Origin: an uncultured Bacteroidales bacterium
GTDB lineage: Bacteria > Bacteroidota > Bacteroidia > Bacteroidales > Muribaculaceae
Direction of reading: 5' to 3'
Assembly (NCBI GenBank): GCA_900547755.1
Contig: URIC01000042.1
Location: 1-21,643 of the forward strand
Length of the DNA: 21,643 nucleotides
Shown here one piece after another: positions 14,324 through 21,643 of the stretch; the stretch's first letter is position 1; every line of letters starts with the position of its first letter. Under the pieces are notes generated by a model. The model made no database searches. It worked only from the letters and a program-made list of their open reading frames with translations, and was not told the origin of the DNA. Made by a program: the position numbers and the translations under genes.

Positions 14324-15388
14324 ATGGATACTTTCGGCCATATCCTCACCCTCACCACATTCGGAGAGAGCCACGGCCCCGCCATAGGGGGTGTACTGTG
14401 CGGTATGCCCGCCGGCGAACCCATAGACCCGGCGTCGGTGCAGGCGGCGCTTGACCGTCGTCGTCCCGGCGGGGATGCCATAGGGTCGCGCCGCCGCGAA
14501 TCCGACAAAGTGCAGCTTCTCTCCGGCATATTCGAGGGGAAGACCCTCGGCACTCCTATAGGTTTCCTTATCACCAACTCCGACGCCCGTTCCTCCGACT
14601 ACGAACAGCTGCGCCACACCTTCCGTCCCAATCATGCCGACTACACCTATCAGGCCAAGTATGGCATACGCGATTTCCGGGGTGGCGGACGTGCCTCTGC
14701 GCGCGAGACGGCCTGCCGCGTGGCCGCCGGGGCCATAGCTGCCCAAGTGCTTGCACGCCGGGGCATAAACATCTGTGCCTACACCTCGGCGATAGGCGAT
14801 GTGAGCTGGCGGTGCGACAACCCCACTCCTGCCTATGTGTACGCCTCCCCGGTGCGCTGCCCGGACAAGAGTGCCGCCGAGCTGATGCGCCGACAGATAG
14901 AAGATGCACAGGCAGCCGGCAACACTGTGGGTGGCATGGTAAGCTGCACAGTCACCGGTGTGCCCGCCGGCTTGGGCGAACCCCTCTACGGAAAGCTCCA
15001 GGCTATGCTCGCCTCAGCCATGCTGAGCATACCTGCTGCCAAGGGTTTTGAATATGGACTCGGATTCGCTGCCGCCACAGCCACGGGAGCCGAAACAGCG
15101 GACATCTTTGTGCCGGGAGACCCCGTAACCACCCGCACCAACTTCTCAGGGGGTATCCAGGGCGGAATATCCAACGGCATGGACATCTGCTTCTCCGTAG
15201 CCTTCAAGCCCGCCCCCACACTCATGCAACCTGTACAGACGGTGAATGACCGAGGTGAAGCCACTGTCTTATCCATGACCGGACGCCATGACCCCTGTGT
15301 GGTACCTCGCGCGGTACCGGTGGTGGAGGCTATGGGGGCACTGGTGCTGCTCGACGCGCTGTTACTGCGCCGTTCCGACAAAATCTGA
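14324..15388 (+). CDS. aroC: Chorismate synthase
   Basis: This 354-residue enzyme performs the last step of the shikimate pathway, converting 5-enolpyruvylshikimate-3-phosphate to chorismate with reduced FMN as cofactor. Signatures in order are FGESHG (13-18), RPNHADYTYQ (101-110) and RGGGRASARETA (119-130), plus RHDPCVVPRAVPVVEAM near the C-terminus. The length matches the family (about 350-390). The ATG follows the ybaK stop by two bases, implying translational coupling. The product feeds aromatic amino acids and, in Bacteroidota, menaquinone, the likely electron acceptor for the NADH dehydrogenase encoded further downstream. Confidence 0.98.
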   Translation: MDTFGHILTLTTFGESHGPAIGGVLCGMPAGEPIDPASVQAALDRRRPGGDAIGSRRRESDKVQLLSGIFEGKTLGTPIGFLITNSDARSSDYEQLRHTFRPNHADYTYQAKYGIRDFRGGGRASARETACRVAAGAIAAQVLARRGINICAYTSAIGDVSWRCDNPTPAYVYASPVRCPDKSAAELMRRQIEDAQAAGNTVGGMVSCTVTGVPAGLGEPLYGKLQAMLASAMLSIPAAKGFEYGLGFAAATATGAETADIFVPGDPVTTRTNFSGGIQGGISNGMDICFSVAFKPAPTLMQPVQTVNDRGEATVLSMTGRHDPCVVPRAVPVVEAMGALVLLDALLLRRSDKI

Positions 15389-15396
15389 AAGGTGGC

Positions 15397-16326
15397 GTGG
15401 GACGTTTTTACACTGAATATTCGGACTTCCTGACCCGCTTGTTCCCCGGGGTCAAGGTGCAGAAAATATCCATTGACGCCGGCCATAACTGCCCCAACCG
15501 GGACGGCACATTGGGTCGGGGCGGCTGTATCTATTGCAACAACAGCGCCTTTTCCCCCTCTTATTGCCACACTGCCGGGTCGGTACGCGCCCAGATAGAG
15601 CAGGGCAGGCGTTTCTTCGCCCGCAAGTATCCCTCAATGCAGTATCTGGCTTATTTTCAGGCCTACACATCCACTCACGCCCCCTTAGCGGAACTGCAGG
15701 CGGCCTACGAGGAGGCCCTCTATTGCCCCGGAACAGTGGGACTGGTCATAGGCACACGTCCCGACTGTATGCCCCCTGCCCTGCTTGACTACCTCGCCGA
15801 GGTGAACCGCTCCCGTGTCCCCGTAATCGTGGAATACGGGGTGGAGTCCCTGCATGACACTACACTCGACCTAATCCGGCGCCGACATACAGCCGAATGT
15901 GCCCTGGAGACCATAGCCGCCACCCGCCATGCAGGCATCCGCACCGGAGCCCACCTCATTATGGGACTCCCCGGCGAGTCTCTTCAGATGATGCTCCATA
16001 CCGTAAACCTCATCTGCGCCCGGGGCATAGACATTCTCAAATTCCACCAGCTTCAGGTGGTGAAAGGAACCGCTCTGTGGGAAATATGGAACGCCCTTCA
16101 GAACGGACTGCCCCTCCCCTCCGGATTTGAGGATTTTCCCGACTTCCGCACATTCTCGCTGGAGGAATACATCAGCCTCTGCCGCGACATTATATCCCTC
16201 GTGCCCCGCACCACGGCCATAGAGCGCTTCACCGCCCAATGCCCGCCTCAGCTGCTTGCTGCTCCCTCCTGGGGAATCAAGAATCATGAATTCGTGAATC
16301 TGCTGCACTCGCGCCTCTGCCGTTGA
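15397..16326 (+). CDS. YhcC-type (TIGR01212) radical SAM protein
   Basis: This 309-residue protein starts with GTG at 15397, preceded by a purine-rich GGTGG 8 bases after the aroC stop. The region matching the family begins at once (MGRFYTEYSDFLTRLFPG). The S-adenosylmethionine cluster cysteines are C32, C44 and C47 in CPNRDGTLGRGGCIYC, the wide C-x11-C-x2-C spacing found in the YhcC/Elp3-like group. RKYPSMQYLAYFQAYTSTHA and EYGVESLHDTTL are further family segments. The biochemical role of this family is not established to my knowledge; a tRNA-related modification is often suggested from the Elp3 resemblance. The position downstream of aroC and ybaK suggests housekeeping expression. Confidence 0.92.
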   Translation: MGRFYTEYSDFLTRLFPGVKVQKISIDAGHNCPNRDGTLGRGGCIYCNNSAFSPSYCHTAGSVRAQIEQGRRFFARKYPSMQYLAYFQAYTSTHAPLAELQAAYEEALYCPGTVGLVIGTRPDCMPPALLDYLAEVNRSRVPVIVEYGVESLHDTTLDLIRRRHTAECALETIAATRHAGIRTGAHLIMGLPGESLQMMLHTVNLICARGIDILKFHQLQVVKGTALWEIWNALQNGLPLPSGFEDFPDFRTFSLEEYISLCRDIISLVPRTTAIERFTAQCPPQLLAAPSWGIKNHEFVNLLHSRLCR

Positions 16327-16359
16327 ACCAAAGAGCGGCGTCGCCGTTATACAAGTAGT

Positions 16360-17634
16360 ATGGACTCACGGCAGCAAATAGTAATAATAGGTGGCGGATT
16401 CGCAGGGCTGAATCTCGCCAAACGCCTTGACCCTGAGAAGTTCGGGGTAAAGGTCGTGGACCGCAACAATTTCCACGGCTTTCCCCCTCTGTTCTATCAG
16501 GTGGCCTCTTCAGGCCTGGACGCTTCCTCCATAGCCTTTCCGCTACGTCGCGAGTTCAAACGCCATGGCAAGGACATATCTTACCACATGGGCCACATCC
16601 ATGACATCGATACCCGGAACAAGACCGTCACTACCGGCTACGAGACGATAACCTACGACAAACTGGTGATTGCCGCCGGCTGTACCAACAACTTTTTCGG
16701 CATAGACGCTCTACGGCAGAGTGTCTTCGGCATCAAGACCATTGCCGAGGCTTCCCACACCCGCGATGAAATCCTGGACCGTCTGGAGCGCGGAGCTATC
16801 TGTAAAGACCCGGCCCGTCGCCGCGAGCTGCTCAGTTTCCTTGTAGTGGGCGGCGGCCCCAGCGGCGTGGAGATAGCCGGCGCGCTCGGCGAAATGAAGA
16901 AGGATATAGTGCCGCGCGAATATCCGGAATTGGAACCGGACGAGGTACGCATCGTGTTGGTGGAGGGCAGTGACGGACTTCTTTCCTCCATGGAGGCGAA
17001 GGCCGGAGCCAAGGCTGTCGAATATCTGCGCAGCCTGATGGTGGAAGTGCGGCTGAACACGGTCATGAAGGACTACAAGGACAAAACGGTCACTTTTGCC
17101 GACGGTTCTTCGGAATATTGGGAAACACTGATATGGACCGCAGGAATAACAGGCGAGCCGATGCCCGGACTCCCCCCGGAAACCATAGGCCACGGAGGAC
17201 GTATACTTACCGACCCTTTCTGCGCGGTAAAAGGACTCACGGATGTATACGCCATCGGAGACATAGCCCTCTGCATGACCCCGGAAGCGCCCCATGGGCA
17301 TCCGCAGGTGGCACAGGTAGCCATTCAGATGGCCCGCCGGCTGGCCGACAACCTTAACGGGTGCAATCCCCCGAAGCCTTTCGTCTACAAAGACAAGGGG
17401 AGCATGGCCACCGTAGGCAAGAACCGTGCGGTGGCAAACATCAGGGGACATGTCATTTCAGGACGCATTGCCTGGTGGGCCTGGATGGGCATACACCTTA
17501 TCTCCATCCTGGGGATGCGCAACAAACTGACTGTCTTTATAACCTGGTGCTGGAACTACCTCACTTATTCCACCTCCCTGAGGCTCCTGTTCCGACCCTC
17601 CGAATATCCGCTCCGTCGCCATTGGGGCGATTAA
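16360..17634 (+). CDS. ndh: Type II NADH:quinone oxidoreductase (NDH-2)
   Basis: This 424-residue flavoprotein oxidises NADH and reduces membrane quinone without pumping ions. The N-terminal Rossmann motif is IVIIGGGFAG (7-16) for FAD, followed by FPPLFYQVAS (41-50), a conserved NDH-2 segment. The second dinucleotide motif is LVVGGGPSGVE (161-171) for NADH. VYAIGDIA (297-303) completes the FAD site, and HPQVAQVAIQMA (314-325) is the typical quinone-side region. The C-terminal part (about 371-412), rich in Trp and hydrophobic residues, should dock the protein to the inner membrane face. It lies 33 bases after the radical SAM gene, with no promoter visible between. Together with Rnf it gives two routes for NADH/ferredoxin electrons. 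Confidence 0.92.
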   Translation: MDSRQQIVIIGGGFAGLNLAKRLDPEKFGVKVVDRNNFHGFPPLFYQVASSGLDASSIAFPLRREFKRHGKDISYHMGHIHDIDTRNKTVTTGYETITYDKLVIAAGCTNNFFGIDALRQSVFGIKTIAEASHTRDEILDRLERGAICKDPARRRELLSFLVVGGGPSGVEIAGALGEMKKDIVPREYPELEPDEVRIVLVEGSDGLLSSMEAKAGAKAVEYLRSLMVEVRLNTVMKDYKDKTVTFADGSSEYWETLIWTAGITGEPMPGLPPETIGHGGRILTDPFCAVKGLTDVYAIGDIALCMTPEAPHGHPQVAQVAIQMARRLADNLNGCNPPKPFVYKDKGSMATVGKNRAVANIRGHVISGRIAWWAWMGIHLISILGMRNKLTVFITWCWNYLTYSTSLRLLFRPSEYPLRRHWGD

Positions 17635-17694
17635 GAAACTCTCTTATTAAACTTTTTCACTGTTACAGACTCAAATTAAAAACACCGTTAAGAT

Positions 17695-18564
17695 ATGAAG
17701 AAATCCGACTTATCCCTTATAACGGCGCTCGCCCTCGCCTCGGCAGCGCTTACCTCCTGCTCTCTGATGCAGAAAAATGTAAAGACAGAAGCCCAGCTCC
17801 CCTCTGACCGCGAGACGGTGACCACTCCCGCCTCTAATGCCGAATACAGGTCCAAGGCTCTGGAACATGGCGCTATAGGAGGCTATTGGGCCATCGCCGA
17901 AGTGGGCGGCAAAAAGGCCGTGGGCGAGGAACCGCCATACCTGAAGTTCGAGACCGAGACACACCGCGTGTACGGCAACAATGGCTGCAACGTGCTGAAC
18001 GGCTCATACACTTCCAATCCCGCGGACTCCACTCTCTCATTCTCCGAACTTGCCACCACAATGCGCCTGTGCGCCACCGAGGGACTTTCCGAGACAGACA
18101 TCAATCAGGCCCTCGGCTTCACAAGGCACTACACCTGGAGCAGAGAGAACCTCCTCTACAAAGTGACTCTGCTCTCCGCCGACTACAAGCCACTGATGAC
18201 CCTCGTGCATCAGAACTACGAGTTCCTGAACGGCACATGGACAGTGTCAGCCCTCGGCCGGACACCTGTCGACAAGCCGGACATCAAGCTCGTAATAGAT
18301 GTGGAGGAGCAGAAAATACATGGCAACACGGGCTGCAACATACTGAACGGCACCCTGATTCCCGATATGCTCAGCCCCGGCGCCCTCACCTTCACCAACC
18401 TTTCCACCACCCGCATGATGTGTCCGGACATCGAACTGGAGACCTCTCTGCTCGTGGCTCTCGAAGAGGTTACAGTGGCCCGTCCCGTAAATACCGCCTC
18501 GGTAGACCTGCTGGACGCCCAAGGCCAGTGTATTCTCACTTTACGCCGCGTCGACGACAACTGA
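17695..18564 (+). CDS. Lipoprotein with two META (HslJ-like) domains
   Basis: This is a 289-residue protein with a lipoprotein signal: MKKSDLSLITALALASAALT is followed by SC, so LTSC places the lipidated Cys at 22. Two tandem META domains follow, about 60-173 and 176-287. Each holds a YGNNGCNVLNG-like core (GNNGCNVLNG from 94, GNTGCNILNG from 210) and a second downstream Cys (126 and 243). The cysteine pairs are thus conserved between the copies, which suggests an internal duplication and structural or disulphide roles. META proteins are envelope-associated in bacteria; HslJ in E. coli is linked to novobiocin resistance and stress, but a function here cannot be assigned. The gap before it (60 bases) has no promoter matching the consensus. 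Confidence 0.88.
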   Translation: MKKSDLSLITALALASAALTSCSLMQKNVKTEAQLPSDRETVTTPASNAEYRSKALEHGAIGGYWAIAEVGGKKAVGEEPPYLKFETETHRVYGNNGCNVLNGSYTSNPADSTLSFSELATTMRLCATEGLSETDINQALGFTRHYTWSRENLLYKVTLLSADYKPLMTLVHQNYEFLNGTWTVSALGRTPVDKPDIKLVIDVEEQKIHGNTGCNILNGTLIPDMLSPGALTFTNLSTTRMMCPDIELETSLLVALEEVTVARPVNTASVDLLDAQGQCILTLRRVDDN

Positions 18565-18579
18565 GACAACCGTAAAACC

Positions 18580-18625
18580 GATATCAGGAGTGTGCCCGGA
18601 TATATCCGGGCACACTCCTGATATC
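18580..18625. repeat. Perfect 46-bp palindrome downstream of the META lipoprotein gene
   Basis: The sequence equals its own reverse complement over 46 bases (two 23-bp arms, GATATCAGGAGTGTGC at the outer end and CCGGATATATCCGG at the centre). As RNA it would form a hairpin of 21 pairs closed by a TATA loop. It starts 16 bases after the META stop codon and ends 38 bases before the Fur-family promoter. No U-run follows on either strand, so it is not a classic intrinsic terminator. A transcript 3' end stabiliser, Rho-independent pause, or recognition site for a DNA-binding dimer are all possible. Confidence 0.85.
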
Positions 18626-18663
18626 GCCTCAAACTTACAAACAGGGGTTCGTGCGCTTTTCGT

Positions 18664-18694
18664 TTTGTAATGTCGGTTAAGTTTTGTAATTTTG
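18664..18694 (+). promoter_or_regulatory. Promoter of the Fur-family gene
   Basis: TTTG at 18664-18667 is followed after 19 bases by TAATTTTG at 18687-18694, a full consensus match. Transcription would start near 18701. This rules out an in-frame TTG start at 18692 that lies inside the -7 element, and supports the ATG at 18743. Confidence 0.82.
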
Positions 18695-18742
18695 CAGTGT
18701 CGTAGGGCCTTATGGTCCTGCGGCGACAACAATGTCAGACAC

Positions 18743-19207
18743 ATGACCGGCCAGGAAAGCTACATACAGGCAGTGAAGACCTTCAACCGGTGGCTGGAGG
18801 ATAAACACCTGCGCAAAACCCAGGAACGCTTCGCGGTCCTGAAAGCCGCATGGACACTTCGCGGACACTTCGGTGCCGAAGACCTGCACTGCGTGCTGGA
18901 GAACGACGGTTATCATGTAAGCCGTGCCACGGTATACAATACCATAGGCCTGCTTGAAGACTGCGGAGTGCTGCGCCGCCACCACTTCGGCAGCGCAGGC
19001 GGCGAGGCCCTGTTCGAGCGCGCCACCGGCTCGCACCTGCATCTTATCTGCAACCGCTGCGGCAAGGTGGAGGAACAGCAGTCCGCCCCCGAAATCAACT
19101 CCCTGCTCAGTCCCGGACGATATGCCGGCTTCAGGCCTACTCACCTCTCGGCCTACATCTACGGCTTGTGCAGCGCTTGCGCCGAGGCTGACTCTGACGA
19201 CAATTAA
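18743..19207 (+). CDS. Fur-family metal-responsive transcriptional repressor
   Basis: The ATG at 18743 gives 154 residues. The N-terminal winged-helix domain includes VSRATVYNTIGLLEDCGVLR (from 59), the family's DNA-recognition region. The dimerisation domain has the structural zinc cysteines C103-x2-C106 (LICNRCGK) and C143-x2-C146 (GLCSAC). A regulatory metal site is readable by aligning to E. coli Fur and B. subtilis PerR by eye: H42, E92, H98 and H100 are kept, and E111 stands where PerR has Asp104. The usual second His/Asp site of Fur (in HHDH) is altered to SHLH. Glutamates at the PerR Asp positions argue against a peroxide sensor. It lies directly upstream of purA, an arrangement I associate with Bacteroidota. 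Iron or zinc response cannot be separated here. Confidence 0.88.
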   Translation: MTGQESYIQAVKTFNRWLEDKHLRKTQERFAVLKAAWTLRGHFGAEDLHCVLENDGYHVSRATVYNTIGLLEDCGVLRRHHFGSAGGEALFERATGSHLHLICNRCGKVEEQQSAPEINSLLSPGRYAGFRPTHLSAYIYGLCSACAEADSDDN

Positions 19208-19212
19208 CCGGA

Positions 19213-19228
19213 CCCGCTGTCATGCGGG
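19213..19228 (+). terminator. Small GC hairpin after the Fur-family gene
   Basis: CCCGC (19213-19217) and GCGGG (19224-19228) form a 5-bp GC stem around TGTCAT, 6 bases after the fur-type stop codon. An A-rich run follows on this strand, not a U-run, so termination is weak at best. It also buries an upstream in-frame ATG at 19222, favouring the purA start at 19249. Confidence 0.35.
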
Positions 19229-19248
19229 CTAAAACATTATCGCATAAA

Positions 19249-20517
19249 ATGAAAGCAGACGTGCTTCTGGGTCTCCAGTGGGGAGACGAAGGCAAAGGAA
19301 AAGTAGTGGACGTGCTAACCCCCCGTTACGACGCGGTGGCAAGATTTCAAGGCGGCCCCAACGCCGGCCATACCCTTGAGTTCGAGGGTAAGAAATATGT
19401 ACTCCGTTCCATTCCGTCCGGTGTCTTCCAAAACGAGAACGCAAATTTCATAGGCTCCGGCGTAGTGCTGGACCCCCTGCTCTTCGCCGATGAGGCAAAA
19501 GCCCTGGAGAAGAGCGGCGTAGACCTTAAGAAAATACTGCGCATCTCCAAGAAGGCCCACCTCATCCTGCCCACGCACCGTCGCCTTGACGCCGCCAACG
19601 AAGCCCTCAAAGGCGCCGGAAAAATCGGCACCACCGGCAAAGGCATAGGCCCCACATACACGGATAAGATTTCCCGCAACGGCTTGCGCGTGGGCGACCT
19701 GCTCCACGACTTCGACGCCAAATACGCCGCCGCCAAAGCGCGCCACATCCGTATGCTTGAGGACCTCGGTGGCGACACCGACGTGGACGAGCTGGAAAAG
19801 CAATGGCTGGAGGCGGTGGAATACCTCAAGGAATATCCCCTCATCGACTCCGAATACGAGATAAACGCCCTCCTCGACCAAGGCAAGAGCGTACTCTGCG
19901 AGGGCGCTCAGGGAACCATGCTCGATGTGGACTACGGCTCATATCCCTTTGTCACATCATCCAACACAATCAGCGCCGGCGCATGCACGGGCCTGGGCCT
20001 GGCTCCCCGACGCATAGGCGATGTCTACGGCATATTCAAGGCTTACTGCACCCGAGTGGGAAGCGGCCCCTTCCCTACCGAACTTTTCGACGAGACAGGC
20101 CAGAAACTGCGTGACCTCGGCCATGAGTACGGAGCAGTGACAGGACGCGAAAGACGCTGCGGATGGATTGACCTCGTAGCGCTCAGATACGCGATTATGG
20201 TCAACGGAGTCACCAAGCTGATAATGATGAAGAGCGATGTGCTGGACGGTTTCGACACCATCAGAGCCTGCACCGCTTACCGCATCGACGGCCGGGAGAC
20301 CGACCGCTTCCCATTCGATGTGAACACCCTGCCCATAGAACCCGTCTACACCGAGTTCCCCGGCTGGAAAACCGACATGACAAAGATGACTGACCCCTCA
20401 CAGTTCCCCGCCGAGTTCAACAGCTATCTCGCTTTCCTGGAGAAGGAATTGGGCGTGCCCGTCTGCATCGTCAGCGTAGGCCCGGACCGCGAGCAGACCA
20501 TCGAACTGAAAAAATAA
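19249..20517 (+). CDS. purA: Adenylosuccinate synthetase
   Basis: I choose the ATG at 19249 (MKADVLLGLQWGDEGKGKVV), giving 422 residues, the normal length. A start nine codons upstream would add residues not typical of the family and lies in a hairpin. The enzyme converts IMP, aspartate and GTP to adenylosuccinate, the first committed step to AMP. Signatures are the P-loop WGDEGKGK (11-18), the catalytic Asp13 and the GPNAGHT loop (36-42) with His41, TTGKGIGP near residue 128, and NTISAGACTGLGLAP for the dimer/IMP region. It follows the Fur-family gene by 41 bases without a separate consensus promoter, so it may be read from the same promoter. Confidence 0.98.
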   Translation: MKADVLLGLQWGDEGKGKVVDVLTPRYDAVARFQGGPNAGHTLEFEGKKYVLRSIPSGVFQNENANFIGSGVVLDPLLFADEAKALEKSGVDLKKILRISKKAHLILPTHRRLDAANEALKGAGKIGTTGKGIGPTYTDKISRNGLRVGDLLHDFDAKYAAAKARHIRMLEDLGGDTDVDELEKQWLEAVEYLKEYPLIDSEYEINALLDQGKSVLCEGAQGTMLDVDYGSYPFVTSSNTISAGACTGLGLAPRRIGDVYGIFKAYCTRVGSGPFPTELFDETGQKLRDLGHEYGAVTGRERRCGWIDLVALRYAIMVNGVTKLIMMKSDVLDGFDTIRACTAYRIDGRETDRFPFDVNTLPIEPVYTEFPGWKTDMTKMTDPSQFPAEFNSYLAFLEKELGVPVCIVSVGPDREQTIELKK

Positions 20518-20560
20518 TCCGATATATTTTCCATAAAATCAACATAATACCAAAAACAAA

Positions 20561-21643
20561 ATGGCAAGAGTAAAACCTTTCAAAGGGGTACGTCCCCCCA
20601 AGTCCATGGTAGAAGAAGTAGTTTCACGCCCCTACGACGTGCTTAACTCCGAGGAAGCCCGCGCCGAAGCTGAAGGCAACCCCAAATCCCTCTACCACAT
20701 CATCAAACCCGAGATTGACTTCGAGCCCGGCTTTGACGAGCATGACCCCGCCGTTTACAAGAAGGCCGTAGAGAACTTCAACAACTTCCAGAAGCAGGGA
20801 TGGCTCGTACAGGACAATAAGGAGAAATACTATATCTACGCCCAGACTATGGACGGCCGCACTCAGTACGGTTTCGTAGTCGCCGCTTGGGTGGACGATT
20901 ACATGGAAGGCCGTATCAAAAAGCATGAGCTGACCCGCCGCGACAAAGAGGAAGACCGCATGAAACACGTGCGCGTGAACAATGCCAACATAGAACCCGT
21001 ATTCTTCGCTTTCCCCGACAACAAGGGTCTGCAGGAGATTATCGACAAGGTGACAGCCGGCACTCCCGAGTACGACTTCATAGCTCCCGACGGTTTCGGC
21101 CACACTTTCTGGGTAATCGAAGACGAAGAGACCATCAATAAGATTACCGAGGAATTCGCAGCCATCCCCAACCTCTACATCGCCGACGGTCACCACCGCA
21201 GCGCCGCCGCCGCCCTTGTAGGCGCCGAGAAGGCCAAGAATAACCCCAACCACACCGGCAAAGAGGAGTACAACTACTTCCTGGCCGTAGCCTTCCCCGC
21301 AAGCCACCTCAAGATTATTGACTACAACCGCGTAGTCCGCGACCTCAACGGCCTCACTCCCGCCCAGTTCCTGGACAAGGTAGCCGAGAACTTCATCGTA
21401 GAGAAGAAAGGCAAAGAGATTTATCACCCCAACGCACTCCACAACTTCGCCCTCTACCTGGACGGCGAATGGTACAGCCTCACGGCCAAGGAAGGCACTT
21501 ACGACGACAAAGACCCCATCGGTGTCCTTGACGTTACAGTAAGCTCCAACCTCATCCTGCGCGATATCCTGGGCATCACCGACCTCCGCAGCGACAAGCG
21601 CATTGACTTCGTAGGCGGTATCCGCGGTCTCGAAGAGCTGCAG
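20561..21643 (+). CDS. DUF1015 family protein (3' end cut by the window)
   Basis: The frame opens at ATG 20561 (MARVKPFKGVRPPKSMVEEV), with an A-rich upstream stretch typical of Bacteroidota starts, and runs open for 361 codons to the window edge. DUF1015 proteins are about 410-420 residues, so roughly 50-60 residues are missing. Recognisable segments are the N-terminal RPYDVL (23-28), KHELTRRDKEEDRMKH (121-136) and ADGHHRSAAA (208-217), the last being the family's most conserved stretch and a plausible metal or phosphate site. The protein is soluble and its function is not established. In Bacteroidota it often neighbours serine biosynthesis genes (serC, serA); those could lie just beyond this window. 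It starts 43 bases after purA. Confidence 0.9.
   Translation, partial: MARVKPFKGVRPPKSMVEEVVSRPYDVLNSEEARAEAEGNPKSLYHIIKPEIDFEPGFDEHDPAVYKKAVENFNNFQKQGWLVQDNKEKYYIYAQTMDGRTQYGFVVAAWVDDYMEGRIKKHELTRRDKEEDRMKHVRVNNANIEPVFFAFPDNKGLQEIIDKVTAGTPEYDFIAPDGFGHTFWVIEDEETINKITEEFAAIPNLYIADGHHRSAAAALVGAEKAKNNPNHTGKEEYNYFLAVAFPASHLKIIDYNRVVRDLNGLTPAQFLDKVAENFIVEKKGKEIYHPNALHNFALYLDGEWYSLTAKEGTYDDKDPIGVLDVTVSSNLILRDILGITDLRSDKRIDFVGGIRGLEELQ

Noticed and set aside
10900..18625. The two 23-bp-arm palindromes as ends of a mobile element or invertible segment
   Set aside because: The arms of the two elements differ in sequence except for the outer bases, and the DNA between them is core housekeeping genes without a transposase or recombinase.
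18692..18742. Upstream TTG start extending the Fur-family protein by 17 residues
   Set aside because: The TTG lies inside the -7 element TAATTTTG, so it would precede the transcription start.
20624..21442. 272-codon open frame on the minus strand opposite the DUF1015 gene
   Set aside because: It has Val/Gly-rich antisense translation without any motif; the plus-strand frame is a recognised family with conserved blocks.

Overview
The window reads as a stretch of core chromosome from a member of the Bacteroidota, most likely the order Bacteroidales. Four observations support this. The promoters I can find match the Bacteroidota pattern TTTG, 19-21 bases, TAnnTTTG. Rho carries a very long disordered insert. 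The Rnf operon is preceded by an RseC-type gene. The accompanying families (DUF4301, DUF1015, a double META-domain lipoprotein, a Fur-family gene next to purA) are ones I associate with that group. GC content is clearly above 50 percent in genes and drops in the short intergenic gaps. I cannot name the genus from sequence alone. No insertion sequence, prophage, CRISPR array or integrase is visible.

Layout. Bases 20-9214 lie almost entirely on the minus strand. They hold a tRNA-His gene, a long RelA/SpoT-family (p)ppGpp synthetase with a decayed hydrolase domain, a secreted alpha/beta hydrolase, and a complete rnf operon (rseC-rnfB-rnfC-rnfD-rnfG-rnfE-rnfA, transcribed toward lower coordinates). 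A divergent promoter region at 9215-9377 separates the rnf operon from a DUF4301 gene on the plus strand. That gene converges on a small minus-strand gene of unknown function, and the two meet at a perfect 23-bp inverted repeat. From 11483 onward all genes lie on the plus strand: rho behind a structured leader of about 280 bases, then ybaK-type deacylase, aroC, a YhcC-type radical SAM gene and a type II NADH dehydrogenase, spaced closely enough to be one transcription unit. After these come the META lipoprotein, a perfect 46-bp palindrome, a Fur-family regulator with its own promoter, purA, and a DUF1015 gene cut by the right edge.

How the genes relate. The Rnf complex couples ferredoxin:NAD electron transfer to ion translocation. 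The type II NADH dehydrogenase oxidises NADH toward quinone without pumping. Both redox routes are therefore encoded here, though in separate transcription units. Rho and the RelA homologue are global regulators. The rest is housekeeping metabolism (chorismate, purines, tRNA quality control).

I see no obvious new multi-gene system. The most interesting items are the two perfect 23-bp-arm palindromes, the RelA homologue that pairs an RXKD synthetase motif with a degenerate HD domain, the Rho insert with two AT-hook-like motifs, the structured rho leader, and the operator-like inverted repeats between the rnf and DUF4301 promoters.
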